From contig BNXH01000019.1 of NCBI GenBank assembly GCA_025999435.1, positions 1 to 32,069 of the forward strand: a stretch of 32,069 nucleotides of DNA. Direction: 5' to 3'. Under the pieces are notes generated by a model. It did no database searches. It worked only from the letters and a program-made list of their open reading frames with translations, and was not told the DNA's origin. Position numbers and translations under genes: made by a program. Below, one piece after another: positions 24,290 to 32,069 of this stretch. Numbering within the stretch: position 1 is the stretch's first letter; each line of letters starts with the position of its first letter. Source of the DNA: Bacteroidia bacterium. Lineage in GTDB: Bacteria > Bacteroidota > Bacteroidia > Bacteroidales > Dysgonomonadaceae.

Positions 24290-25113
24290 TAGATATCTAA
24301 TATTCCTTTCCAGATAAAGCATCCCTCATATTCAATGTCGTTTATTTTGGGATGTTTGTCAAAAATCCCAAAAACGGAAGATCCGGAACCGGTCATCGAT
24401 GCATACAGAGCACCATTATCATAAAGCTTGTTTTTAATTTCACCTATTGCAGGATATTTCTCGAATACGCTCACTTCAAAATCGTTTATCATGATGTCTT
24501 TCCACTCTTGTACAGGTTTCTTAATTATCTCTTTTAGTGAAATGTCAGGTGATGTTGGTTTTATTAAAGAGAATGCGTCTTTGGTCGAAACATGTATATC
24601 CGGTTTGATCAATACGAAAGAATATCCTTTTAAGGAAAAATCAACGGGTTCAAATATTTCACCTATACCTGAAGCAAACATGGGACGGTTATATATAAAG
24701 AACGGACAATCAGCTCCTAGCTTTACCGCAAGTGAAGCGAGTTCTTCATCTGTCGCACCTGATCCGAAAGTCTTATTTATAAGTTTAAGCATAAAGGATG
24801 CGTCTGCTGAGCCTCCGCCTAAACCAGCGCCAAAAGGGATTTTTTTTAATAGGTGGACTTCTACGAAAGGGAAGTCATAATTCTCTCTCATCAGCTTTAG
24901 TGCTTTCATTACCAAATTCGATTCCGGAGACGAATCTACTTTGATGCCTGCTTCGATGAAAGTGTCAGTATCCTGTTCCTTTTTTACTATAATTTCTAAA
25001 GCGTCTTTTATCGGAATAGGATAAAATATTGTTTCCAGATTGTGGTATCCATCATTTCGCTTGGAAACGATGTTCAGCCCTAAATTTATTTTTGCGTTAG
25101 GAAAGCAAATCAT
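24289..25113 (-). CDS. ispE: 4-diphosphocytidyl-2-C-methyl-D-erythritol kinase
   Basis: A 274-aa GHMP-superfamily kinase of the MEP isoprenoid pathway, phosphorylating the 2-hydroxyl of CDP-methylerythritol. The visible motifs are PNAKINLGLNI (5-15, Lys8), the ATP loop PFGAGLGGGSADASF (93-107), KLGADCPFF with the catalytic-type Asp135, and the MTGSGSSVFGIF GHMP C-motif (about 240-251). The start MICFPNAKINLGL is the standard family N-terminus and length is normal. It is first in its transcription unit and divergent from thiN across 109 bases. It confirms that this organism makes isoprenoids by the MEP route. Confidence 0.96.
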   Translation of the reverse strand: MICFPNAKINLGLNIVSKRNDGYHNLETIFYPIPIKDALEIIVKKEQDTDTFIEAGIKVDSSPESNLVMKALKLMRENYDFPFVEVHLLKKIPFGAGLGGGSADASFMLKLINKTFGSGATDEELASLAVKLGADCPFFIYNRPMFASGIGEIFEPVDFSLKGYSFVLIKPDIHVSTKDAFSLIKPTSPDISLKEIIKKPVQEWKDIMINDFEVSVFEKYPAIGEIKNKLYDNGALYASMTGSGSSVFGIFDKHPKINDIEYEGCFIWKGILDI

Positions 25114-25222
25114 ATTTTGTATATTAAAGTAACTGTAAAGATAAGAATCATCTGCAATATATCGCTTCTTAGAAATATATAAGAAACTATTTTACTACTT
25201 TTACACCCTTATTTAGCCGAAA

Positions 25223-25864
25223 ATGAAAGCTTATAAATTACCAAATATAGATGAAGAGTTAGAGACAGTTATTCTTGCCAATGGAGAGTTTCCCTCAAAT
25301 AGTATACCTCTTTCTATATTCAATAAGAGTAAATACCTTGTTTGTTGTGACGGGGCAATAAATCATCTGTCCAATACTGAAAAACAGCCCAATGCGATTA
25401 TTGGGGACTGTGATTCTTTATCAGAAGAAAATCTATTGAAATACGCGGATATTATCCATCGTATATCCGAGCAGGAGACAAATGATTTAACTAAGGCTGT
25501 ACATTTTTGTGCTAGGCAGAATAGGCGAAAGATTACGATTTTGGGAGCGACAGGAAAGCGGGAAGACCATACCATAGCTAATGTAAGCTTACTTTGTGAA
25601 TATATGATGGTTGCCGATGTGGAAATGATTACCGATCATGGTGTCTTTGTCGCGATAGATAAGCCCTCTGTATTCAGTTGCTTTCCTAAACAGCAAGTGT
25701 CATTGTTTTGTATCGATAGATGTTCCATTACATCTCACGGTTTGGTATATCCTATAATCGATCAGATATTTACAAACTGGTGGCAGGCTACATTAAACGA
25801 GGCTATAGAAGATGAATTTACAATAGAAACTACAGGGCGGACAATCGTATATAGGGCGTTTTGA
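25223..25864 (+). CDS. thiN: Thiamine pyrophosphokinase
   Basis: A 213-aa enzyme that transfers pyrophosphate from ATP to thiamine, forming thiamine diphosphate. It has the TPK catalytic-domain motifs CCDGAINHL (37-45), AIIGDCDSLSEENL (54-67) with its acidic metal ligands, QETNDLTKAVHFC and the glycine-rich ILGATGKREDHTIANVSLL (about 102-120), then the TPK vitamin-B1-binding C-terminal domain (SITSHGLVYPI onward). Length is usual. It is divergent from ispE. A -7-like TACTTTTA at 25196-25203 lies 19 bases before the ATG, the same variant seen before rpe. No TPP riboswitch is visible upstream. Confidence 0.92.
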   Translation: MKAYKLPNIDEELETVILANGEFPSNSIPLSIFNKSKYLVCCDGAINHLSNTEKQPNAIIGDCDSLSEENLLKYADIIHRISEQETNDLTKAVHFCARQNRRKITILGATGKREDHTIANVSLLCEYMMVADVEMITDHGVFVAIDKPSVFSCFPKQQVSLFCIDRCSITSHGLVYPIIDQIFTNWWQATLNEAIEDEFTIETTGRTIVYRAF

Positions 25865-26000
25865 ATAGTAGTAGGTAGTCAGTAGTCAGTAGAAAAGTGT
25901 ATTCCCTGCTAACTGCCTTCTACTAACTACTATTTAACATTGAACTTAAAATAGAATATTTAGCATTTTCCCCGTCTTACTTTTTTAGTACCTTTGCATT
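25865..26000. repeat. Intergenic imperfect inverted repeat of TAGTAG/CAGTAG words
   Basis: Between thiN and prfA the sequence atagtagtaggtagtcagtag (25864-25884) is roughly complementary to ctgccttctactaactacta (25912-25931), making a long imperfect hairpin of repetitive words. The same gtcagtagtcag-type words occur at 100-130 and 400-430. It may act as a terminator for thiN. The prfA promoter follows. Confidence 0.5.
25989..25996 (+). promoter_or_regulatory. Putative prfA-pyrF promoter
   Basis: TACCTTTG is a perfect TAnnTTTG -7 box 32 bases before the prfA ATG. The -33 region is indistinct. Confidence 0.55.
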
Positions 26001-26028
26001 CTAAATTTCATAGAGAACATTAAAAAAT

Positions 26029-27114
26029 ATGGCTCAAAACTCCTTATTGGAAAAATTAGAAGCGCTTGTTATCCGTTTCGAGGAAATAGGAAAAATGATA
26101 ACGGATCCGGCTGTGATCGCAGATATGAAACGATATGTGAAACTTAACAAAGAATATCGCGATCTGGAAAAGATAACTAATGCACGAAACGAATATAAAC
26201 AATTGGTTGCAACAATTGACGAAGCCAAAGATATTTTGGACTCGGAAAATGATGCTGAACTTCGTGAAATAGCAAAAGAAGAACTCGATATAGCGAATGA
26301 ACGCTTACCTCGACTGGAAGAAGAAATAAAACTTTTACTTATTCCTTCCGATCCGCAGGATAACAAGAATGTTATTATGGAAATCAGAGGAGGTACAGGA
26401 GGTGATGAAGCTGCTATTTTTGCAGGAGACCTTTATCGCATGTATATAAAGTACTGTGAGCTGAAAGGTTGGAAAACAGAGATTACAAGCTTGACAGAAG
26501 GTACATCCGGTGGATATAAGGAAATTATCTTTACGGTAACAGGCGAGGGTGTATACGGTATTCTGAAATATGAATCGGGTGTGCACCGTGTACAACGTGT
26601 ACCGGCAACAGAGACTCAAGGACGTGTACATACTTCCGCTGCAACGGTGGCTGTGCTTCCTGAGGCTGAAGAAGTAGACGTAGAGATAAATCCTGCGGAT
26701 ATAGATATGCAAACGGCTCGTTCGAGTGGGGCAGGTGGGCAGAATGTAAATAAGGTGGAAACTAAAGTGCAATTGACCCATAGACCTTCGGGCTTGGTCG
26801 TTGTCTGCCAACAGGCACGTTCGCAGTTAGCTAACAGGGAGTTGGCTATGCAGATGTTGAGAACCAAGTTATATGATATAGAATTGTCGAAATATCAGGC
26901 TGAAATAGCTTCAAAGAGAAAGACAATGGTATCTACCGGTGACCGTTCTGCCAAGATCAGGACGTATAACTATCCGCAAGGCAGGGTTACAGATCATCGC
27001 ATAAACCTGACTCTGTATAACTTATCGGCCATTATGGATGGAGAAATACAAAATATAATAGACCAATTGATAATTGCAGAAAACGCAGAACGATTAAAAG
27101 AGAGTGAGTTATGA
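26029..27114 (+). CDS. prfA: Peptide chain release factor 1
   Basis: A 361-aa class-I release factor that reads UAA and UAG and triggers peptidyl-tRNA hydrolysis. The decoding motif PAT ([15 protein letters not shown], 192-194) is the RF1-type PxT tripeptide, distinguishing it from RF2 (SPF). The catalytic GGQ is in [15 protein letters not shown] (236-238), whose Gln is normally methylated by PrmC. The N-terminal helical domain and the C-terminal tail ([13 protein letters not shown]) are complete. Its last codon overlaps the pyrF start by 4 bases (ATGA), so the two are translationally coupled. Confidence 0.97.
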   Translation: MAQNSLLEKLEALVIRFEEIGKMITDPAVIADMKRYVKLNKEYRDLEKITNARNEYKQLVATIDEAKDILDSENDAELREIAKEELDIANERLPRLEEEIKLLLIPSDPQDNKNVIMEIRGGTGGDEAAIFAGDLYRMYIKYCELKGWKTEITSLTEGTSGGYKEIIFTVTGEGVYGILKYESGVHRVQRVPATETQGRVHTSAATVAVLPEAEEVDVEINPADIDMQTARSSGAGGQNVNKVETKVQLTHRPSGLVVVCQQARSQLANRELAMQMLRTKLYDIELSKYQAEIASKRKTMVSTGDRSAKIRTYNYPQGRVTDHRINLTLYNLSAIMDGEIQNIIDQLIIAENAERLKESEL

Positions 27115-27938
27115 CAAAACAAGAGTTGTTTAATAATATTAAAAAGAAAAAATCCTTCCTGTGTATAGGATTAGATACTGATATAAAAAAGATTCCGGTT
27201 CATTTTCTTGAGGAAGAAGATCCAATCTACGCATTTAATGTGAAAATTATAGATGCTACTGCAAAATATTGCGTTGCTTATAAACCTAATGCCGCTTTTT
27301 ATGAGAGCATGGGTATTAAAGGTGTCATCGCATTGGAAAAGACTATCGAATATATCCGTACAAAATATCCCGATCAGTTTATTATATTGGATGCCAAGCG
27401 CGGAGATATTGGTAACACCTCGGAAATGTATGCCGCTTCGGCATTCGAACATCTGAAGGCTAATGCTGTAACTGTCGCTCCTTATATGGGAGAAGACAGT
27501 GTGACGCCATTCCTTAAATATCCGAATAAATGGGTTATTCTTCTGGCTCTTACATCCAATAAGGGTTCAAACGATTTCCAGTTAACCGCTGATGCCAATG
27601 GCGAACGTCTGTTTGAAAAGGTTTTGAAAAAATCACAGGAGTGGGCTACAGACGAACAACTTATGTTTGTGGTGGGAGCAACGCAAGGCGAAATGTTTGC
27701 CGATATACGTAAATATGCTCCTAGTCATTTTCTGCTTGTTCCCGGTGTTGGTGCGCAAGGAGGTAGTTTGGAGGAGGTTGTGAAGTATGGAATGAACGAT
27801 CAATGCGGACTTTTAGTGAATTCCTCACGCGCGATTATTTATGCAGACGACTCCCTCGACTTTGCCTTTGCGGCAGCAGAGGAAGCAAAGAAAGTACAGC
27901 AGGAGATGGCTGTATATCTGAATAGATTGATCGATTAA
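27111..27938 (+). CDS. pyrF: Orotidine 5'-phosphate decarboxylase, type 2
   Basis: A 275-aa TIM-barrel enzyme catalysing the last step of UMP synthesis. It belongs to the longer type-2 class (about 270 aa) rather than the 230-aa E. coli type. FLCIGLDTD (17-24) and [10 protein letters not shown] (56-65) start the barrel, [12 protein letters not shown] (93-104) bears the catalytic Lys96 and Asp99 pair, and GATQGEMF and [11 protein letters not shown] complete the phosphate-binding end. The ATG overlaps the prfA stop. The stop itself overlaps the stop of the convergent radical SAM gene, so no room exists for a dedicated terminator between them. Confidence 0.96.
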   Translation: MTKQELFNNIKKKKSFLCIGLDTDIKKIPVHFLEEEDPIYAFNVKIIDATAKYCVAYKPNAAFYESMGIKGVIALEKTIEYIRTKYPDQFIILDAKRGDIGNTSEMYAASAFEHLKANAVTVAPYMGEDSVTPFLKYPNKWVILLALTSNKGSNDFQLTADANGERLFEKVLKKSQEWATDEQLMFVVGATQGEMFADIRKYAPSHFLLVPGVGAQGGSLEEVVKYGMNDQCGLLVNSSRAIIYADDSLDFAFAAAEEAKKVQQEMAVYLNRLID

Positions 27939-29617
27939 ATATCAGAAAAGGTATAACGGATAAACAGAGGACTTACCCTGTTATTTTCAAAGTTAAAGAC
28001 AGTCAATAAGTATCCACTATTACCGAGTGGGTCTATTGCTGTCTGTTTTTCTATTATCTTCCGGGTTAGTTTATATTCTTTCAGGAAAGGTTTGTCATTT
28101 CCAATCTGATATAGCAATTGCTTCCGTTCTTTTTTATCCATTTTATCTTTCCAAAAACCATGAGGACGGATTTTGAAATTATAATAATAATCAGTCCGTA
28201 GTTCTTCAAATAAATCAATGCCTTTTGACAGAAGGAAGTTATGAAGATTAAAAAAGATGTCTTCCAGTTGATATCCATGATGAGGCAGCCCGTTTTGATT
28301 GTAGTATTGCCCGATTTCATCGAATAATTCAAAATATCGTCCTTTATAATATGTATCGGTGAGAATCTTCATTGTTCGTGAAAACTTTCCGCTATTCCAG
28401 TATTTTTCCAGAGCATGCTCTGCGTCATGTATTCTTTCAAGTTCGTCTTTCGATATATCGTTGTTACTCTCTATCTCGTAAGGAGCTTGTTGGCTGTATA
28501 TGTAGCCATATTTAACGGCATCGCGGCGTAAGGCTGTACCCCGAAGCATTTTCAGGAAGCCGAGTTGTACTTCCTTGCCTTTCAGGTCGAATACATCATT
28601 GAATGATTTTGTAAATCTTTCCAGTGTCTCATAAGGTAATCCGGCGATCAGATCAAGGTGTAAATCTATTTTTCCTCCGCTCATCAATTTCCTGATATTT
28701 CCGGCTAACAGGGAGAAATCCTGTTTCCGTTTTACAGCGTTGTTTGTCGGTTCATAGGTCGATTGAATGCCGATTTCGAACCGGAAATAACCGGCCGGAA
28801 GTTTACTATTCAGATAATCTATTGTTTCATCAGTCAACAGATCGGCATATATCTCAAATTGCAGGCTAAGATTCGGGCGATAATTGTCTGTCAGAAAATC
28901 AAAAACTGCTTTGGTATGTTCTTTATTCAGGTTGAAAGTACGGTCAAGAAACTTTACTTGTTTTGCTCCATTTTCTATCAGGTAGCGGAGATTGCCGAAA
29001 ATGTGCTCCTGAGGGAAGTAACGAACGCCTTTTTCGAGAGATGATAAACAATATTGACACTGATAAGGGCATCCTCTCGATGTTTCGAAATATACCAAAC
29101 GGTTTTTTATATCGGTTTTGTCTTCTTCTAAAGTATAAGGAGAGGGCAGGGATGCCAGTTTGTTCAGATCAGCTTTAATTACAGATCTGCTGATATTTCG
29201 GATTGATGATACCCCTTCTATTTCTGTAGATTGGTTGTTCTCAATTGCTGTTAGCAGATCGCCTAATACAAATTCACCTTCTCCGCCGACAACATAATCT
29301 ATATTCCAATCTTTCAGAAAGAATTCCGGTTCGTAAGTAACTTCCGGCCCGCCCAATATAATCGTGAGACCGGGTTTCCTTTCCTTTAGTATAGCGGCAA
29401 GTCTTTTTGCCTTATCTACATTCCAGATATAAACACTGATACCTATTATATCGGGACCGGATGCGAGTAGCTCATCGGCTATCTGCTCCACATCTTCTTT
29501 TATCACATATTCCCTGAATGAGATATCGAACCTGTCTTTGTTGGCTACGTAGAGCCAGCGTAAGGCAAGTGACGTATGGATATACTTTGCATTCAGTGTT
29601 GTCAGGATGGTTTTCAT
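27935..29617 (-). CDS. B12-binding radical SAM protein with DUF4080
   Basis: A 560-aa enzyme. The N-terminal B12-binding-like Rossmann domain (1-140) shows [32 protein letters not shown] and [17 protein letters not shown] plus [12 protein letters not shown]. The radical SAM core carries the 4Fe-4S ligands in [13 protein letters not shown] (Cys183, Cys187, Cys190) and [16 protein letters not shown]. The C-terminal about 180 residues fit DUF4080. The domain order (cobalamin fold, radical SAM, DUF4080) is standard for this Bacteroidota/Firmicutes family, whose substrate is unknown; relatives carry out methylations or C-C rearrangements. The N-terminus lacks an obvious DxHxxG B12-ligand motif, so cobalamin binding is uncertain. 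A perfect -7 box sits only 4 bases before the ATG. The stop overlaps pyrF by 4 bases. Confidence 0.9.
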   Translation of the reverse strand: MKTILTTLNAKYIHTSLALRWLYVANKDRFDISFREYVIKEDVEQIADELLASGPDIIGISVYIWNVDKAKRLAAILKERKPGLTIILGGPEVTYEPEFFLKDWNIDYVVGGEGEFVLGDLLTAIENNQSTEIEGVSSIRNISRSVIKADLNKLASLPSPYTLEEDKTDIKNRLVYFETSRGCPYQCQYCLSSLEKGVRYFPQEHIFGNLRYLIENGAKQVKFLDRTFNLNKEHTKAVFDFLTDNYRPNLSLQFEIYADLLTDETIDYLNSKLPAGYFRFEIGIQSTYEPTNNAVKRKQDFSLLAGNIRKLMSGGKIDLHLDLIAGLPYETLERFTKSFNDVFDLKGKEVQLGFLKMLRGTALRRDAVKYGYIYSQQAPYEIESNNDISKDELERIHDAEHALEKYWNSGKFSRTMKILTDTYYKGRYFELFDEIGQYYNQNGLPHHGYQLEDIFFNLHNFLLSKGIDLFEELRTDYYYNFKIRPHGFWKDKMDKKERKQLLYQIGNDKPFLKEYKLTRKIIEKQTAIDPLGNSGYLLTVFNFENNRVSPLFIRYTFSDI

Positions 29618-29621
29618 GATG

Positions 29622-29629
29622 CAAAGATA
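29622..29629 (-). promoter_or_regulatory. Putative -7 box directly before the radical SAM start codon
   Basis: On the minus strand TATCTTTG (perfect TAnnTTTG) is followed by CATC and then the ATG at 29617. Initiation would occur at or beside the ATG, giving a leaderless mRNA. No -33 TTG is seen, so chance cannot be excluded. Confidence 0.4.
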
Positions 29630-29653
29630 TACCCGGAAAGGCTGAAATTATAA

Positions 29654-30472
29654 TTATTCTTTTACAAAACCGAAAATCCGTCCTATTTTGCAAAAAGCAC
29701 GGAATCCGTTATATATCCATTTTTTTGATTTCATAATATCTGTAACAAATCCGTTTTGATCGAGATAATAGAGGCGTATCAGTTTTTGAGTCAATTGCTC
29801 GGAAAGCAGTTCCCGGCAAACTTGTAGTTTTTCTTTGTAAATAGTCTCGCCCCCTATCTGTGTACTGAAACCCTCCATATTATAAATAACAACGAAGGTA
29901 TCCACATAATGCACAGGCAACCGATCGATAGCAATTCCCTGATAAAATAGCTTCCAATCGGAGATAACTTTCAGATCTTCACTATACAATCCGTATTTCT
30001 CAAAATTGGAGCGATGAATGAAAAATGCCTGGTGACATAGAAATCCTGCGAATAAATCGTACAAAGACAATCGCCAGTCGCGTCCCCGATAAGAAGTGTC
30101 GGGCGTTAGTTCCCCTTTTTGCTCCATGTAGAAGTTGCCGCAAATAAAAGGTTCATGTGGATCGCCGGCAAAAATATTTTCTAAAGTAGTTTTTTCATAT
30201 AAAGCATCGCCGGCATTCAAGAAATATAGATATTCGCCTTTTGCCTGACGGATGCCTTTATTCATGGCATTGTATATACCACTGTCTTTCTCGCTTACCC
30301 AATAGCTTATTTTCTCACGGTATTGCCGGATAAGTTCAACGCTTCCATCGGTAGATTTACCATCTATGATAATAAATTCATAATCAGTAAAGGTTTGGGA
30401 TAATACGCTTTCGATAGTTTTCCGCAAACCTTCTTTGTCATTCAGATTGATTGTTATGATGGAGAGTTTCAT
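29654..30472 (-). CDS. Family 2 glycosyltransferase (WcaA-like)
   Basis: A 272-aa GT-A fold transferase. It has the sugar-nucleotide strand LSIITINLNDKEGLRKTIESVLSQ, YEFIIIDGKSTDGSVE (33-48), the metal-site region KDSGIYNAMNKGIRQAKGEYLYFLNAGDAL (82-112, NAGD in the DxD position) and a conserved acceptor-side DLKVISDWKLFYQGI. The C-terminal 90 residues are helical and basic. It overlaps the upstream glycosyltransferase by 4 bases (ATGA) and ends 36 bases before the radical SAM start. Donor and acceptor cannot be inferred. Together with the next gene it probably works on one glycan. Confidence 0.92.
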   Translation of the reverse strand: MKLSIITINLNDKEGLRKTIESVLSQTFTDYEFIIIDGKSTDGSVELIRQYREKISYWVSEKDSGIYNAMNKGIRQAKGEYLYFLNAGDALYEKTTLENIFAGDPHEPFICGNFYMEQKGELTPDTSYRGRDWRLSLYDLFAGFLCHQAFFIHRSNFEKYGLYSEDLKVISDWKLFYQGIAIDRLPVHYVDTFVVIYNMEGFSTQIGGETIYKEKLQVCRELLSEQLTQKLIRLYYLDQNGFVTDIMKSKKWIYNGFRAFCKIGRIFGFVKE

Positions 30473-31347
30473 TTTCGTCTTGATTGAATTAGAAAAGGAT
30501 TCAATACCGTTAGCTTTTGATAGACAGTTAATATGGCAGCGGCTTTGCGTAGGCTATAGCCTTTGGCGTAGTAAATCTGAACTTTATACATTCGTTTTAT
30601 CCGTTCTTTGATTGCATCTTTAAATTTTCGGGTGGTATATTTATCAAATTTATTGAGCAAATACACCATCCATGCCATTTGGTTAAGCGGTTTCAGAGTG
30701 GAAGACATTCCACCCAAATGTTGCCGGTAAACAGCCATGTATTCGGGTAAAAACTTGATTTTTCCCGATAGTGATACTATTAGTTGCAGGGCATAATCTC
30801 CGTTTTTAACAGTGTAATACCAATCCGGCGTTTTGTGTGCATCCTTCCGAAAGAAGATAGAAGCCGTGAGCAAGCCCCAGTCTTTGAGTATAATATCTTC
30901 TGTGGTAAGGACATTCCGTTCCATCTCGATATTCTCGTCCAACTGTTCGCACATCAGCGTATATACAGAATGGGAACAGAGGGCGAAGTCTGTGTTTGCT
31001 TCCATAAAATCGACCTGTTTTTGCAACTTATACGGGTCAGTCCAATAATCGTCTCCATCGCAAAGGGCAATATATTTTCCTTGTCCGCTTTCGATATTAT
31101 TTATCCAGTTGAGCATCATGCCCTGATTTTTTTCGGGCAGTCTCAGTCGGATAATGTCAGGGTATTTCTTCTGATATTCTACGCAAATAGCCCTGGTGCT
31201 ATCGGTACTGCAATCTTCACCAATTACCAATTCGAAAGGGAAGCTTGTTTTCTGCATAACAACCCCCTCGATGGCTTCGGCAATAAATTTCTCATGATTG
31301 TATGTAATCATGGAAACGGAGACAAGTATGTTGCTTTGTTTTGGCAC
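30469..31347 (-). CDS. Family 2 glycosyltransferase, GTG start
   Basis: A 292-aa GT-A fold transferase. It reads VSVSMITYNHEKFIAEAIEGVVMQ (9-32), FELVIGEDCSTDSTRAI (38-54), MMLNWINNIESGQGKYIALCDGDDYWTDPYKLQKQVDFME with the DGDDYW metal site (about 95-100), and the typical ASIFFRKDAHK and GDYALQLIVSLSGKIKFL blocks. The start codon is GTG (31347-31345), which overlaps the thioredoxin-fold gene's stop by one base (TAGTG); there is no ATG nearby upstream, so this start is well supported. The C-terminus (LRKAAAILTVYQKL) is an amphipathic helix that may touch the membrane. It is translationally coupled at both ends. Confidence 0.92.
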   Translation of the reverse strand: MPKQSNILVSVSMITYNHEKFIAEAIEGVVMQKTSFPFELVIGEDCSTDSTRAICVEYQKKYPDIIRLRLPEKNQGMMLNWINNIESGQGKYIALCDGDDYWTDPYKLQKQVDFMEANTDFALCSHSVYTLMCEQLDENIEMERNVLTTEDIILKDWGLLTASIFFRKDAHKTPDWYYTVKNGDYALQLIVSLSGKIKFLPEYMAVYRQHLGGMSSTLKPLNQMAWMVYLLNKFDKYTTRKFKDAIKERIKRMYKVQIYYAKGYSLRKAAAILTVYQKLTVLNPFLIQSRRK

Positions 31348-32069
31348 TATAATAGTTTTTCTATTTCTTCTTTCAGTTTTTCTGTTCCGGGGTAGCCGAC
31401 AGATTTATATTTTTGTGCACCACTTTTATCATAAAGTAGATATGTTGGGATACTACTTGATTCTATTTTGTCCAAAATATGATCCCATTCTTCACCTGTC
31501 AGATAGTAATGCTCTCCGCCTATTCCTTTAACTCTTTCCATCCATAGTTTTATAGGAGACGAAGTATTTGTTATATATACAAAGGCAATATCTTTACCTT
31601 TCATTTCATTCTTTATCGGCAATATTTTGCTCATTCCCTCTATACATGGTCCACACCATGTTGCCCAAAAATCGACTAAGACAACTTTACCTTCATATTT
31701 TTCAATAATAGTTTCCAAAAGCTTTTCTTTAGGAACAGCAGGCGTTACGTTCATATTCGTTTTCTCTTTATTTGCCGCTAGCTTAGTCACTTCTTCGTTT
31801 TTACGAAGAAGGACCTTTGCTATATCTGCATCGTCGAAATAATCTTTTATATTCTGTATTTGTTTTTCAGAAAATGGTTCCAATTGATAGCTTAGCTGGC
31901 GCATATACGCCTGACTGATAATCATATCATAGAATAATCCTTTGTCTGTACCAATTAGATTGGACATTGTGTTTTTAACCCCGGTGAGCCATTCATTTAC
32001 AGGAACTTCTTTTATTTCGGGAATATTGAAGGTTTTATTTCTGAGTATAGTTTGGAATATTTGTCCGTA
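31347..32069 (-). CDS. Thioredoxin-fold (TlpA/ResA-like) protein, 5' end beyond window
   Basis: The reading frame is open from the window edge (32069, codon TAC) through the internal Met at 31967 to the TAG at 31347, 240 visible residues, so the true start lies outside. The C-terminal 125 residues are a TlpA/AhpC-TSA-type thioredoxin domain: KVVLVDFWATWCGPCIEGM with a CGPC redox pair (visible residues 139 and 142), VYITNTSSPIKLW, and the cis-proline site SSIPTYLLYDKSG. The preceding about 110 residues are helical and Lys-, Glu- and Asn-rich, resembling the N-terminal extensions of the secreted Bacteroidota thioredoxin-like proteins. It probably reduces or isomerises disulfides in the envelope, but the signal peptide is not visible here. 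It heads the overlapping glycosyltransferase pair. Confidence 0.85.
   Translation of the reverse strand, partial: YGQIFQTILRNKTFNIPEIKEVPVNEWLTGVKNTMSNLIGTDKGLFYDMIISQAYMRQLSYQLEPFSEKQIQNIKDYFDDADIAKVLLRKNEEVTKLAANKEKTNMNVTPAVPKEKLLETIIEKYEGKVVLVDFWATWCGPCIEGMSKILPIKNEMKGKDIAFVYITNTSSPIKLWMERVKGIGGEHYYLTGEEWDHILDKIESSSIPTYLLYDKSGAQKYKSVGYPGTEKLKEEIEKLL

Noticed and set aside
25114..25222. TPP riboswitch before thiN
   Set aside because: The 109-base gap lacks the conserved TPP-aptamer sequences (the CUGAGA and ACCUGA-type core), so no riboswitch is called.
30784..31395. 203-codon plus-strand open frame opposite the glycosyltransferase at 30469-31347
   Set aside because: Antisense to a gene with complete GT2 motifs; its product has no recognisable features.

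Overview
The window looks like a chromosomal segment of a Bacteroidales bacterium (phylum Bacteroidota). The evidence is AT-rich DNA, no Shine-Dalgarno spacing, repeated TAnnTTTG boxes (the Bacteroidota -7 promoter element) just upstream of genes, and several families typical of the order: DUF4827 lipoprotein, DUF4080 radical SAM protein, carboxynorspermidine decarboxylase and an M28-type glutaminyl cyclase. A Dysgonomonas-like or Porphyromonas-like relative is possible, but the genus cannot be fixed by reading alone.

Layout. Positions 1-490 are non-coding and full of repeats. Then come nspC (+), a 49-aa small ORF (+), and a minus-strand operon read rpe, comEC, nrnA, DUF4827 lipoprotein, glmM (7739 down to 2004). 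Divergent from rpe is a DUF2461 gene, followed by the wreck of a diaminopimelate dehydrogenase gene (ddh). gyrB follows on the minus strand. Positions 11115-13438 are an accessory-looking patch: a WYL regulator, a tandem zinc-knuckle miniprotein, a putative uracil-DNA-glycosylase-fold protein, and two abutting gene tails that mark a recombination scar. Next are a family-2 glycosyltransferase, a YegP-like DUF1508 protein, and a GT-C membrane glycosyltransferase coupled to a tetrapyrrole-methylase-family enzyme.

The plus strand then carries an RsmF-like rRNA methyltransferase, an M28 glutaminyl-cyclase-like lipoprotein and sufE. The 377-base gap after sufE holds a strong terminator and, on the minus strand, what looks like an unannotated structured RNA of about 230 nt with its own promoter and terminator. 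Minus-strand uvrA, a membrane-anchored lytic transglycosylase and ispE follow. Divergent from ispE are thiN, prfA and pyrF (+). pyrF runs tail to tail into a B12-binding radical SAM gene. The window ends with an overlapping minus-strand cluster: a thioredoxin-fold protein cut by the window edge, then two family-2 glycosyltransferases.

Most genes are housekeeping: cell-wall precursor and isoprenoid synthesis, DNA topology and repair, translation termination, pyrimidine synthesis, Fe-S assembly. The most interesting items are the candidate ncRNA at 20016-20249, the WYL/zinc-knuckle/UDG-like patch, the ddh remnant, and palindromes overlapping the start sites of two promoters. I see no convincing complete defence system, prophage, IS element, CRISPR array, tRNA or rRNA.
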